From contig JAIPBL010000053.1 of assembly GCA_021739645.1 (NCBI GenBank), positions 1 through 44,843 of the forward strand: a DNA stretch of 44,843 nucleotides. The letters are read 5' to 3'. A program made the translations under genes and the position numbers. Under the pieces are notes generated by a model that saw only the letters and a list, made by a program, of their open reading frames with translations, made no database searches and was not told where the DNA came from. The DNA is from Saprospiraceae bacterium. GTDB lineage: Bacteria > Bacteroidota > Bacteroidia > Chitinophagales > Saprospiraceae. Shown here one piece after another: positions 23,231 to 30,695 of the stretch (position 1 is the first letter of the stretch; every line of letters starts with the position of its first letter).

Positions 23231-24598
23231 TCAATAATTCGGCAACTTCCACCCATTGTTGTAATTCGCTTTGAGGTATTCATTTGCCCCGGCGTCATTC
23301 TTGAAATTGCCGTTCCCAGCGTCCCAATACAGCTTGCGTCCGGTGCGGAAAGCAACGTTGCCCATGGCGGCGTTGATGGCAGCCACTGCCCCAGTTTCGA
23401 TGCCACATTTCAGGATGGAAGCATCGTTTTTTTGGATAGCCTCGACGAAGTTCTGGGCGTGGAGTTGCAGGTAGTCAGTGCTGCCTTTGGCTTGGTTTGG
23501 CAGAGCCTCTATTTTGTTCACCCGCAGCCCAACTTCGTTGCGCTTGGTCTCTGGGATAATTCGCCAACCGCCCCGGTTCACCATCATCGTGCCGTTGTTG
23601 CCGATGAAGGCGATGCCCTCCGTTTCGCCATAGTTTCCGTTGTCAATGCCGGTGGCGTGTTCCCAAAGCATGTTGAAATTGTCGTACTCGAACACGGCTT
23701 GTAGCGTGTCCGGAGTCTCGGAGGCATCGTCGGGATAGGCGAGCTTTCCGCCGCTGGCCATGATGGACTTGGGTGCAGATGCTCCCATAAAAAACAGGGC
23801 GATGTCTATTTCGTGAACGCCCCAGTCGGTCATCAGGCCGCCAGCATAGTCCCAAAACCAGCGGAAGTTGAAGTGAAAACGATTGGCGTTAAATGGTCGT
23901 TTTGGTGCTGGGCCGAGCCACATTTCGTAGTCCACGCCAACGGGCGGGGCACTGTCGGGCAGCACGGGCACGGGGTTCATCCAGCCCTGGTAAGCCCAGA
24001 CTTTCACGAGGCGGATATTGCCGAGCTTGCCGGATTTGAGGTATTCGTGCGCTTGGGCGTAATGGGTACCGCTACGTTGCCACTGGCCGACTTGCACCAT
24101 TTGTTTATTGTATCGCTTGGCCGCACGGAGCATCACGTTGCATTCTTCGATGCGGGCGGAGATTGGTTTTTCAACATAAACATGCCTGCCAGAAGAGATG
24201 CTGTCCACGAAGGCGAGGCAGTGCCAATGGTCGGGCGTGCCGATGATGACGGCATCCAAGTCCTTCATTTCCAGCATTTTACGATAATCCTTGAAGATTT
24301 TTGGCTTGGTGCCACGCTGGTCCTCCACGTTTTTGGCCCGTTCATCAAGCACACTTTGGTCCACATCGGCAAGGGCGACGCAGTCCACTTCCGGCATTTT
24401 CAGGTGGGCGTTCATGTCGGACCAGCCCATGCCCTTGCAGCCGATGACGCCGAAGCGGAGCTTATCGCTGGGGGCTACCCGTTTTTTGCCGGAGGCTGCG
24501 AAAGTTTCAGTGGGAATTGCGGCTGAAAGGGTGGTAGCTGCAATTGCGGTGGTTGATTGGCGGATGAAATTGCGGCGGGAAGTTGACATGTTGCTCAA
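23231..24598 (-). CDS. Tat-exported Gfo/Idh/MocA family oxidoreductase
   Basis: A 455-residue secreted dehydrogenase-like protein. The N-terminus STSRRNFIRQSTTAIAATTLSAAIPTETFA is a twin-arginine signal peptide. The Rossmann domain follows (KLRFGVIGCKGMGWSDMNAHL), then the family motif SGRHVYVEKPISARIEE, and a long C-terminal domain rich in aromatic residues (YAGGLMTDWGVHEIDIALFFMGA). Such exported members in Bacteroidota act on glycans or sugars in the periplasm, some with tightly bound NAD; the substrate here is unknown. Start is Met1 (24598) or Met4 (24589). It probably heads an operon with the small coiled-coil gene and the ABC ATPase. Confidence 0.9.
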   Translation of the reverse strand: MSNMSTSRRNFIRQSTTAIAATTLSAAIPTETFAASGKKRVAPSDKLRFGVIGCKGMGWSDMNAHLKMPEVDCVALADVDQSVLDERAKNVEDQRGTKPKIFKDYRKMLEMKDLDAVIIGTPDHWHCLAFVDSISSGRHVYVEKPISARIEECNVMLRAAKRYNKQMVQVGQWQRSGTHYAQAHEYLKSGKLGNIRLVKVWAYQGWMNPVPVLPDSAPPVGVDYEMWLGPAPKRPFNANRFHFNFRWFWDYAGGLMTDWGVHEIDIALFFMGASAPKSIMASGGKLAYPDDASETPDTLQAVFEYDNFNMLWEHATGIDNGNYGETEGIAFIGNNGTMMVNRGGWRIIPETKRNEVGLRVNKIEALPNQAKGSTDYLQLHAQNFVEAIQKNDASILKCGIETGAVAAINAAMGNVAFRTGRKLYWDAGNGNFKNDAGANEYLKANYNNGWKLPNY

Positions 24599-24807
24599 GT
24601 TTTGATGTTGAAATAAGGGAGCGGAAAGCTAAATATTTTTGACAAGAATTCCAGCCAGCATCCAGTTTTAGTATTAGTCTATTTTGGTATTGTTTTGCAT
24701 GTGCATTTTACCTAACTATGCACTCTGTTAGCATCCGGTTGAAAATGATTGGCAAATTAAGGACACTCCAATACTTCGAAACCGGTTCACCAATCCAATA
24801 CATTTAA

Positions 24808-25275
24808 ATGAAATCGATTCACATTTTTTCTGCTGCCTTCATTGGCCTCTTTTTCCTTTCTGCCCAACTTACTGCACAGGTTGACATGGTTTGGGAAACA
24901 CATCGCGTTGGCTTCAAAGTACCACGTGGCTTCGTCGTTGACACCAACACAGGAGAGGAGTTTTCGGCGGGAAACGACAATGTTTACTTGACCATTTCTC
25001 CCATTCAGGACGAAAATATCACTACTGATGACCTTGTGGACTTAGTGGATGTCATGGTGAAAGAGATGGACTATGACCTCGTGACGGATGGCGATGCTGT
25101 GAACGTTCAGAATTTTACGGGCTACTACGCCAGAGGTTCAAAAGATGGGGCGAACGCCATCGTGATGGCTTTGCTCGACCCAAGCAGCGCCACGAACTTG
25201 ATTGTTGTGGTCATTTACAGCGGCGACTTTGAAGATGCTGCTTTGGCGACGGTCAACAGTTTTTTTTCGTATTGA
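24808..25275 (+). CDS. Secreted protein of unknown function
   Basis: A 155-residue protein with a clear signal peptide (MKSIHIFSAAFIGLFFLSAQLTAQ, cleavage after about residue 24). The mature part looks like one small alpha/beta domain (VGFKVPRGFVVDTNTGEEFSAGNDNVYLTISPIQDENITTDDLVDLVDVMVKEMDYDLV...GYYARGSKDGANAIVMALLDPSSATNLIVVVIYSG), similar in outline to DUF4252- or PsbP/DUF1795-like folds. I do not assign a family. It is divergent from the Tat-exported oxidoreductase gene and followed by a strong hairpin. Confidence 0.75.
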   Translation: MKSIHIFSAAFIGLFFLSAQLTAQVDMVWETHRVGFKVPRGFVVDTNTGEEFSAGNDNVYLTISPIQDENITTDDLVDLVDVMVKEMDYDLVTDGDAVNVQNFTGYYARGSKDGANAIVMALLDPSSATNLIVVVIYSGDFEDAALATVNSFFSY

Positions 25276-25388
25276 AAAAGCCCTTCCAACCCAACGTTCA
25301 TGGTGGCACAATAAGCTTCGCAAACAGGATTTGGCTATTGGGTCGTCAGCAATTTCTCATGTAAGAATGCACTCATTTAAGTCGCTTT

Positions 25389-25464
25389 TGGCATGGCCGA
25401 AGACCACCTGCGACGTCAAAAAAGGCCGCTGGCGAAACGTCGCAGTTGGTCTTCGACCATGCCA
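25389..25464. repeat. Strong 28-bp hairpin between convergent genes
   Basis: Arms 25389-25416 (TGGCATGGCCGAAGACCACC...) and 25437-25464 pair over 28 bases with two mismatches, around a 20-base loop. It lies between a secreted-protein stop (25275) and the convergent glycosyltransferase stop (25526) and could end transcription from both sides, though no T-run follows. It may also be a mobile repeat like the others. Confidence 0.7.
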
Positions 25465-25525
25465 AGAAAACGAAAGTGTTTTACATAAGAAACTGCTGTT
25501 GGGACACTGACTTTTGGGTTAAAAA

Positions 25526-26461
25526 TCAGTGCACGGTTTCCTCAATCACGTACTGGTTACGGGTGGATGAATTACGTACCAACAGCTCCGCCAAGAATCC
25601 AGTCACGAAGAGTTGGGTACCCACGATGAGCGTCAGGATTCCAAAATAAAACAAGGGCCGGTCGGCGATGCCATATTCTTGGTTGAACAGTTTTTCGATA
25701 CTCAACCAAAGTAGTATTCCCAAGCCGCTTAGAAAAAACAGCACCCCCCAAGTGCCAAAAAAGTGCATCGGGCGCTTGCCGAACTTACCGATGAAGGTGA
25801 TGCTGAGGAGGTCGAGGAAACCGTTCACGAAGCGGTCGAGGCCAAACTTCGAGACCCCAAACTGGCGGGCACGGTGCTCCACCACTTTTTCGCCAATTTT
25901 CCCAAAGCCCGACCATTTGGCCAGTAGCGGCGTGTAGCGGTGCATTTCACCATAAATTTCGATGCTTTTCACCACGTCGAGGCGGTAGGCTTTCAAGCCG
26001 CAGTTGAAATCGTGGAGCGGGATGTGGCTTATCCAGCGGGTGACCCCGTTGAAAAACTTGCTGGGGATGGTCTTCATGATGGGGTCGTACCGCTTCTTTT
26101 TCCAACCAGAAACTAGGTCAAAACCGTCATCAACAATCATGCTGCGGAGACCGGGGATTTCGTCGGGGCTGTCCTGCAAGTCGGCATCCATCGTTATAAC
26201 GACATCGCCCTGTGCTGCCTCAAAACCCACGAAAAGCGCAGCAGACTTGCCGTAATTGCGCCGGAATTTGATGCCACGCATATTTGGATTTTTCTTCGCC
26301 AAATCTTCAATCACTTGCCAAGAACGGTCTTTTGAACCGTCGTCCACCATGATGATTTCGTAGGTAAAACGGTTGGCTTCCATCACACGGCGAATCCAAG
26401 CCTCCAATGCTGGCAGGCTTTCGTCTTCGTTGAAAAGTGGTACAACTATGCTTAAGTCCAT
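25526..26461 (-). CDS. Glycosyltransferase family 2 with two C-terminal TM helices (DPM1/GtrB-like)
   Basis: A 311-residue membrane glycosyltransferase. The GT-A domain starts LSIVVPLFNEDESLPALEAWI, has the donor/metal motif TMDADLQDSPDE and VDDGSKD. Two TM helices near the C-terminus (WGVLFFLSGLGILLWLSI and YFGILTLIVGTQLFVTGFLAELLV) match polyprenyl-phosphate sugar transferases such as GtrB or dolichol-phosphate mannose synthase. The likely reaction is sugar transfer from a nucleotide sugar to polyprenyl phosphate. It is downstream of the two DUF4199 genes, separated by the element at 26469-26735. Confidence 0.9.
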   Translation of the reverse strand: MDLSIVVPLFNEDESLPALEAWIRRVMEANRFTYEIIMVDDGSKDRSWQVIEDLAKKNPNMRGIKFRRNYGKSAALFVGFEAAQGDVVITMDADLQDSPDEIPGLRSMIVDDGFDLVSGWKKKRYDPIMKTIPSKFFNGVTRWISHIPLHDFNCGLKAYRLDVVKSIEIYGEMHRYTPLLAKWSGFGKIGEKVVEHRARQFGVSKFGLDRFVNGFLDLLSITFIGKFGKRPMHFFGTWGVLFFLSGLGILLWLSIEKLFNQEYGIADRPLFYFGILTLIVGTQLFVTGFLAELLVRNSSTRNQYVIEETVH

Positions 26462-26468
26462 TAGTTCG

Positions 26469-26735
26469 ACAGTTGGCAGTTGGCAGTCAGAAGAGTCTAG
26501 GCAACAGTTCTTGATGCGGATAACGGGTTCAACTAGTGTAAAAAATGCCGTTAGGCACGAAATGTTGGTAGTAGAAATGTTGAACCGACGATTTGCGTGC
26601 CGTAGGTACGTTACTTTTCGTGGGCTTGTGGCGTACCTACGGCACGCTAATCTGACATTTCAACCCATTTCTACCGACATTTTGTGCCTAAAGGCACATT
26701 TCAACCCGTTATTCGCATTCTTGACTGCCAACTGC
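26469..26735. repeat. Large nested inverted-repeat element between glycosyltransferase and DUF4199 genes
   Basis: A nested palindrome of about 265 bases with no gene. Outer arms carry CAGTTGGCAGTCA (left about 26477-26489, right near 26724-26735) and ATGCGGATAACGGGTTC/ACCCGTTATTCGCAT. Middle arms are TGCCGTTAGGCACGAAATGT (26546-) against ACATTTTGTGCCTAAAGGCA (26677-26696). Inner arms are GCGTGCCGTAGGTACG (26595-26610) against CGTACCTACGGCACGC (26632-26647), perfect over 16 bases. It fills the intergenic gap and so interrupts the likely operon. Confidence 0.75.
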
Positions 26736-26758
26736 TCAATGACGGAAGGTCAACTGGT

Positions 26759-27208
26759 CTATTTTTTCATAAAACTGGCCACCATGTACGACAGGAAAAA
26801 GCCAGGGATGAGCATGTATGCGTATTGGAACAAAACCTTGCCATAGGTCATCGTAAAGTCCAGTCCCTCAATTTTCCGGCCAGCGTCGAGCATGGCTTTT
26901 TTTTGCAGATCCACCAGTCCGGGGTCAATGAAATTGAACAGGGCAAAAATGAAAATCGTAAAGAAAAGGTAGGCAATCACGTAGGTCAGGAATGCGTGTT
27001 TTAGTGCCTCCCGCTGCGCAATTTTACCGCCATTTTGCTCCCGTTCCCGCTTCACGACCAAGGTCATCCCAACCACTACCACTAAAATTGGACTCCAATA
27101 GACCAATGGGTTCAGTGCCAGTTCCCGGTTGATTTGATGAAAAATAAACAGGTACAGCACGATGGCTGTACCTGTAATTATACCGTATTTTACTGCGGTT
27201 TGTTTCAT
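26759..27208 (-). CDS. DUF4199 domain-containing membrane protein (copy 1)
   Basis: A 149-residue inner-membrane protein with about four TM helices (YGIITGTAIVLYLFIF, NPLVYWSPILVVVVGMTLV, AFLTYVIAYLFFTIFIFALFNFI, YMLIPGFFLSYMVASF). DUF4199 proteins are almost confined to Bacteroidota, and their function is unknown. A paralogue lies 14 bases upstream, and a dihydroorotase-like gene and a GT2 gene flank the pair. A role in membrane or envelope lipid metabolism has not been shown. Confidence 0.85.
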   Translation of the reverse strand: MKQTAVKYGIITGTAIVLYLFIFHQINRELALNPLVYWSPILVVVVGMTLVVKREREQNGGKIAQREALKHAFLTYVIAYLFFTIFIFALFNFIDPGLVDLQKKAMLDAGRKIEGLDFTMTYGKVLFQYAYMLIPGFFLSYMVASFMKK

Positions 27209-27222
27209 AGAAGTTGTTTTCG

Positions 27223-27780
27223 TTAAACGTTGGGGGCTGGGTCTTTTTTCATGATGGCGCCTGCAACCAAGGAGGTTATGAATCCAATGATTACAGTCCC
27301 AACCACAACCATAATTGCGACCATAAATGGGTTGGAGAAAATGCCCACCATTTTTTCGGTCATTTCTTCCTGACCAGGCTGTGCTTTTTCCATGGCAGCA
27401 TCCTTGATTGCATCTGCCATATCAGGGAATATCATGGTCATAAAAACGATTGTCCAAACCGCAGTAATAGCGCCGATGATAAGCGCAGTGGCAGTGCCAA
27501 CACCCATGCTTCTGCCCAAAGTAATGTACCCGCCGAGGTCATTGTCACGGTGAGCTTTTATGGCAAAAACCACCGTGGCCATGATGACGATGTAGTTCAA
27601 ACAATTGATGACCTGTGATGCTGTGCTAGGATTGGCCGGGTCGCTCATACCAGCGAGGTACATCACCAACCCAAGTACAATTAGTGCAAGGGCAACAAGG
27701 CCACCATAGCGCATGGCAATAGGCCAAACGGAAACGGAAGAAGGGTCAACAGTTCGGTTTGCTTCGTTAAAGTCTGTCAT
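27223..27780 (-). CDS. DUF4199 domain-containing membrane protein (copy 2)
   Basis: A 185-residue paralogue of the next gene, with four TM helices: MRYGGLVALALIVLGLVMYLAG, INCLNYIVIMATVVFAIKAH, GTATALIIGAITAVWTIVFMTMIF, and a last segment MVAIMVVVGTVIIGFITSLVAGAIM. The loop HRDNDLGGYITLGRSMGVG is the most conserved-looking family feature. It ends 14 bases before the second DUF4199 gene and is probably co-transcribed with it. No function can be assigned. Confidence 0.85.
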   Translation of the reverse strand: MTDFNEANRTVDPSSVSVWPIAMRYGGLVALALIVLGLVMYLAGMSDPANPSTASQVINCLNYIVIMATVVFAIKAHRDNDLGGYITLGRSMGVGTATALIIGAITAVWTIVFMTMIFPDMADAIKDAAMEKAQPGQEEMTEKMVGIFSNPFMVAIMVVVGTVIIGFITSLVAGAIMKKDPAPNV

Positions 27781-27891
27781 TTTGTTCTGTATTGAAGGTG
27801 AAAGAATGGCGGAAAGATAGCCAAGCGATTTCAGATTAAGTCGCTTTTTCGATTAAATACAGCCACATCTTGATAAACAAAACCTGAAAAC

Positions 27892-29163
27892 TTAGCCTTC
27901 AGCCAGCCAAAACCGCCCCTTGTTCACCACGCCCAACACCTTCCCCTTCAACCGCCAGCCCACGAATGGCGTGTTTTTCGATTTGGAAAAAATGTCTTTT
28001 TTTGAAAAAGACCATTCTATGCTTGGGTCAAAAATGGTCAGGTTAGCAGCAATACCAGGCCCTAATTTTGCCACAGGCAGGCCCAAAACACTTCGAGGCA
28101 AAATAGCAAGTCTTTCCACCAACTGACTGACGGTCAATGAATCGGACAGGTGCATCCAGCTTAGTCCAAAGGCGGTCTCCAACCCAATTGCGCCAAAATC
28201 AGCGAACGGGAACTCCAGGTTTTTAGTCTCCGGATCGAGCGGGGTGTGGTTGGAAGTGATGCAGTCAATCGTGCCGTCTGCTAGGCCCGCCCGCAGCGCC
28301 TCCATGTCCGCCAGTTCCCGGATGGGCGGCATTACCTTGAAATTAGGGTCAAACTCACTGAGCAGATGGTCATCGCAAACGAGGTTCATGGCGGCAACGG
28401 AGGCGGTCACTTGTAGCCCCCGGGCTTTGGCATCCCGCACCATTTCCACCGAGCCAGCCGTGGAGATGTTTAGGGCATGGAGATGGGAACCTGTGTATTC
28501 AGCAAGGTAAATGTCCCGGCGTAACATCAGCTCCTCTGCCAGTGCCGGGATACCTTTCATGCCGAGCGAGGTACTCATAACCCCTTCGTGGAGTTGGCCG
28601 CTGGGGGCCATCGTGCGGTCGTGTGGGTGATTGAGCACCGCTCCACCGAAAGGCTTCACGTACTGCAAAGCCCGAAGCATGAGGCCACTGTCCTGCACCG
28701 ATTTTTTGCCGTCGGAAAAAGCCACTGCCCCTGCCGCCTGCATGTCGTACATTTCGGTGATGTCCTTGCCGCCACAGTCGTGCGACACGGCGCCGATGGG
28801 CAAAAAATCAACGAGACTGGCTTCAGAACGGCTGCGAACGTATTGTACCTCTGACTTGGAATGAATGGCCGGAGCGGTGTTCGGCAAACAAGCGATGGCG
28901 GTGTAGCCCCCTGCTTTTGCTGCTTTTTCCACGGAAGCAAAGTCCTCCCGATGTTCAAAACCGGGATCCCCCACGAGGGTGCCAATGTCGAGCCAGCCCG
29001 GCGAAACACATGCGCCATTCGCATCGAAAACCGTGGCTCCTGCTAGTGTCAGTCCTTTACCAACTTCCTGGATTTTGCCTTCAACAATGGATATATCCGC
29101 CACCGTTCCGTCGTGTTTGGAATCGGGAAGTACCAATGTGGCGTTTTTGATGAGTAGTTGCAT
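27892..29163 (-). CDS. Dihydroorotase-like amidohydrolase lacking metal-site residues
   Basis: A 423-residue member of the dihydroorotase family (LLIKNATLVLPDSKHDGTVADISIVEGKIQEVG; SEMYDMQAAGAVAFSDGKK-type middle; GMKGIPALAEELMLRRDIYLAEYTGSHLHALNIST). Active class I enzymes have a DxHxHxRDPG metal motif. Here residues 58-68 read LDIGTLVGDPG, so both His are gone, and the late TDHAP motif reads SNHTP, so the metal-binding Asp is Asn. It is annotated as pyrC in many Bacteroidota, but it may be a structural or inactive relative like the pseudo-dihydroorotases that partner aspartate transcarbamoylase. Start chosen at the ATG 29163. It heads a conserved-looking group with DUF4199 genes and GT2. 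Confidence 0.85.
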   Translation of the reverse strand: MQLLIKNATLVLPDSKHDGTVADISIVEGKIQEVGKGLTLAGATVFDANGACVSPGWLDIGTLVGDPGFEHREDFASVEKAAKAGGYTAIACLPNTAPAIHSKSEVQYVRSRSEASLVDFLPIGAVSHDCGGKDITEMYDMQAAGAVAFSDGKKSVQDSGLMLRALQYVKPFGGAVLNHPHDRTMAPSGQLHEGVMSTSLGMKGIPALAEELMLRRDIYLAEYTGSHLHALNISTAGSVEMVRDAKARGLQVTASVAAMNLVCDDHLLSEFDPNFKVMPPIRELADMEALRAGLADGTIDCITSNHTPLDPETKNLEFPFADFGAIGLETAFGLSWMHLSDSLTVSQLVERLAILPRSVLGLPVAKLGPGIAANLTIFDPSIEWSFSKKDIFSKSKNTPFVGWRLKGKVLGVVNKGRFWLAEG

Positions 29164-29216
29164 GGACAAGATTTGGATGTAAAAATAGGGGCGCAAGCTC
29201 AAAACATTGAGAAATC

Positions 29217-29513
29217 TTAAGGTTGCTCCTCCGCCTGTTCTTCCTCAATGGTACTGTGCTGCAAAATTCGCTGGTAAAATTTTGCCGACTTTTCGCTCAA
29301 TACACCAGCATCAAAATCCACGTTCTGTAAAATGTCGAGCAAGGTGTTGATACGGGCATCGGTTTCGAAGAACTTGTTGATTATCACAATATTGCGGTCT
29401 TCGACGATGCAATAACCGGAGTTAAAATTGCCCTTTTCATAGCGGATAACATAGCCAAGTTCCTGGAAGAGAACTTCGAGTTTTTGGAGGGAATGCTTGG
29501 TAAGACTTATCAT
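29217..29513 (-). CDS. Small conserved Bacteroidota protein
   Basis: A 98-residue cytosolic protein: MISLTKHSLQKLEVLFQELGYVIRYEKGNFNSGYCIVEDRNIVIINKFFETDARINTLLDIL, then an acidic tail (EEEQAEEQP). Short proteins with this LGYVVRYEKGNF...VVNKFF pattern are, to my knowledge, widespread in Bacteroidota without a known function. It lies 53 bases upstream of the dihydroorotase-like gene on the same strand. Confidence 0.75.
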   Translation of the reverse strand: MISLTKHSLQKLEVLFQELGYVIRYEKGNFNSGYCIVEDRNIVIINKFFETDARINTLLDILQNVDFDAGVLSEKSAKFYQRILQHSTIEEEQAEEQP

Positions 29514-29676
29514 AAAATTACAAAAATTTCAGGCCGCAAATATGAGAAAAAGCGGAGGAAGGAGGCTTGGTTTTAACCTTAGATTTTAAATGCGAAATTA
29601 AACAAAGGCCTTTTAGTCAATTATGCACATCAAATTTGGCAAAAATAAAAATACTCAATATTTATCATCAAATAAT

Positions 29677-29707
29677 TTGACAATCGTTGATATAAAACGT
29701 ATATTAG
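29677..29707 (+). promoter_or_regulatory. Possible promoter for the ArsC-like gene
   Basis: TTG (29677-29679), 20 bases, TATATTAG (29700-29707), 40 bases before the ATG at 29747, in an AT-rich region. The -7 box matches TAnnTTTG only in part. Confidence 0.35.
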
Positions 29708-29746
29708 CCCCGTTCCAAATTCTCTCATCTCAAAAATAGCAGCAGC

Positions 29747-30130
29747 ATGAAGACACATCGCAGGGAAATTCTGATTTATTACAATCCAGAATCCAGTAAC
29801 GACCGCAAGACGATAGCCCATGCCCAAAGTCTTGCGCCCTACATCCGCACATTTGCTTTCGAGCAGGCACCATCAACAGGTACCAGTTGGCAGCAGATCA
29901 TCAGCGCACTCAATTTGCGGCCCAAAGACTTGATGGACAAATCCCATCCCTACTACCAAGCTAACATTCGTGGACGAAAATTCAACGAAGAAGACTGGCT
30001 CAATGTAATCATGCATAACCCTTCCCTCCTGAGAGCCCCCATCGCTATGCGGGGCAACAAGGCCGTGCTGTGCAGCAGCGCCACCGATATCTATAAATTA
30101 ACCACCGGCGAAGCTGTCACCTTTTTTTAA
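29747..30130 (+). CDS. ArsC/Spx-fold protein lacking the catalytic cysteine
   Basis: A 127-residue thioredoxin-fold protein of the ArsC family. ArsC-type enzymes begin IYHNPxCS..R; here it reads ILIYYNPESSNDRKT, with Ser where arsenate reductases have the catalytic Cys. The C-terminal part is a clear match to the ArsC lid (WLNVIMHNPSLLRAPIAMRGNKAVLCSSATDIYKL). Arsenate reduction therefore looks impossible by the usual mechanism; a regulatory or adapter role like that of Spx is an option. The only Cys is in the AVLCSS segment near the C-terminus. It is followed by a good terminator hairpin. Confidence 0.75.
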   Translation: MKTHRREILIYYNPESSNDRKTIAHAQSLAPYIRTFAFEQAPSTGTSWQQIISALNLRPKDLMDKSHPYYQANIRGRKFNEEDWLNVIMHNPSLLRAPIAMRGNKAVLCSSATDIYKLTTGEAVTFF

Positions 30131-30189
30131 AAAACCGCCACCGGCCTTAGTTCCAATCGCCAGAGTTTCACTAATTTTGATGGCGAAAT

Positions 30190-30221
30190 GAAAGACGGAT
30201 ATTTCCGTCTTTCGTTTTTTT
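30190..30221 (+). terminator. Intrinsic-type terminator after the ArsC-like gene
   Basis: GAAAGACGGA (30190-30199) pairs perfectly with TCCGTCTTTC (30204-30213) around a four-base loop, followed by G and seven T (30215-30221). It lies 60 bases after the ArsC-like stop and 50 bases before the DUF3127 start. Confidence 0.7.
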
Positions 30222-30270
30222 AGCCCAAATTCGGCTTTAATTCACTGTTAATCAAACACTTATTCCAACC

Positions 30271-30636
30271 ATGCCCAGCTTTGAAATTGAGGGGAAGCTC
30301 CTCCGCAAATACGACACCGAGAACAAATCACAATCCTTTCAGGCCCGTGAATTCGTGCTGGAAATCCCCGATGGCAATTATCCGCAGTACATCAAATTCC
30401 AACTGACCCAAGATCGCTGCGGCGCCATTGACGCCCACGGTGAGGGCGAGCAAATCAAAGTACATTTTGACCTGCGAGGCCGGGAATGGCAGGGAAAGTA
30501 TTTTACCAACCTCAATGCCTGGCGCATCGAGAAGGCCGCCGCCGCCGAAGCTGCTCCACCGCCGCCGAATGCCGATTACGACTTCCCTACCGCCAGCGAT
30601 GAGCCAGCGGTTTTGAACGAGGATTTACCGTTTTAA
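30271..30636 (+). CDS. DUF3127 protein with SSB-like C-terminal tip
   Basis: A 121-residue protein. Residues 1-87 are the DUF3127 domain (FEIEGKLLRKYDTENKSQSFQAREFVLEI...YIKFQLTQDRCGAIDAHGEGEQIKVHFDLRGREWQGKYFTNLNAWRIEK), a beta-rich fold that looks like an OB fold. A low-complexity Ala/Pro linker (EAAPPPPNADYDFP) leads to an acidic C-terminus ending NEDLPF. That ending closely resembles the DDDIPF tip of single-stranded DNA-binding protein, which recruits replication and repair proteins. DUF3127 itself has no assigned function. It is probably monocistronic, between a terminator and a convergent gene. Confidence 0.85.
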   Translation: MPSFEIEGKLLRKYDTENKSQSFQAREFVLEIPDGNYPQYIKFQLTQDRCGAIDAHGEGEQIKVHFDLRGREWQGKYFTNLNAWRIEKAAAAEAAPPPPNADYDFPTASDEPAVLNEDLPF

Positions 30637-30638
30637 CA

Positions 30639-30693
30639 TTTACGATTTACGACTGACGATTTACGATTTCTCGTAACTCGCCAGTCGTAAATC
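30639..30693. repeat. ACGATTT period-7 repeat and hairpin between convergent genes
   Basis: Units of ACGATTT occupy the gap exactly between the DUF3127 stop (30636) and the GH2 stop (30696). 30644-30659 (GATTTACGACTGACGA) pairs with 30678-30693 with one mismatch, so it can act as a two-way terminator-like hairpin. The same unit occurs at 33686-33720 and 42156-42330. Confidence 0.7.
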
Positions 30694-30695
30694 CA

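Noticed and set aside
23813-24526. Plus-strand open frame (237 codons) opposite the Tat-exported oxidoreductase
   Set aside because: Shadow; the minus strand carries the Tat signal and the EKP motif.
26373-26846. Plus-strand open frame through the nested repeat
   Set aside because: Runs antisense to two genes and through the palindrome; composition is not protein-like.
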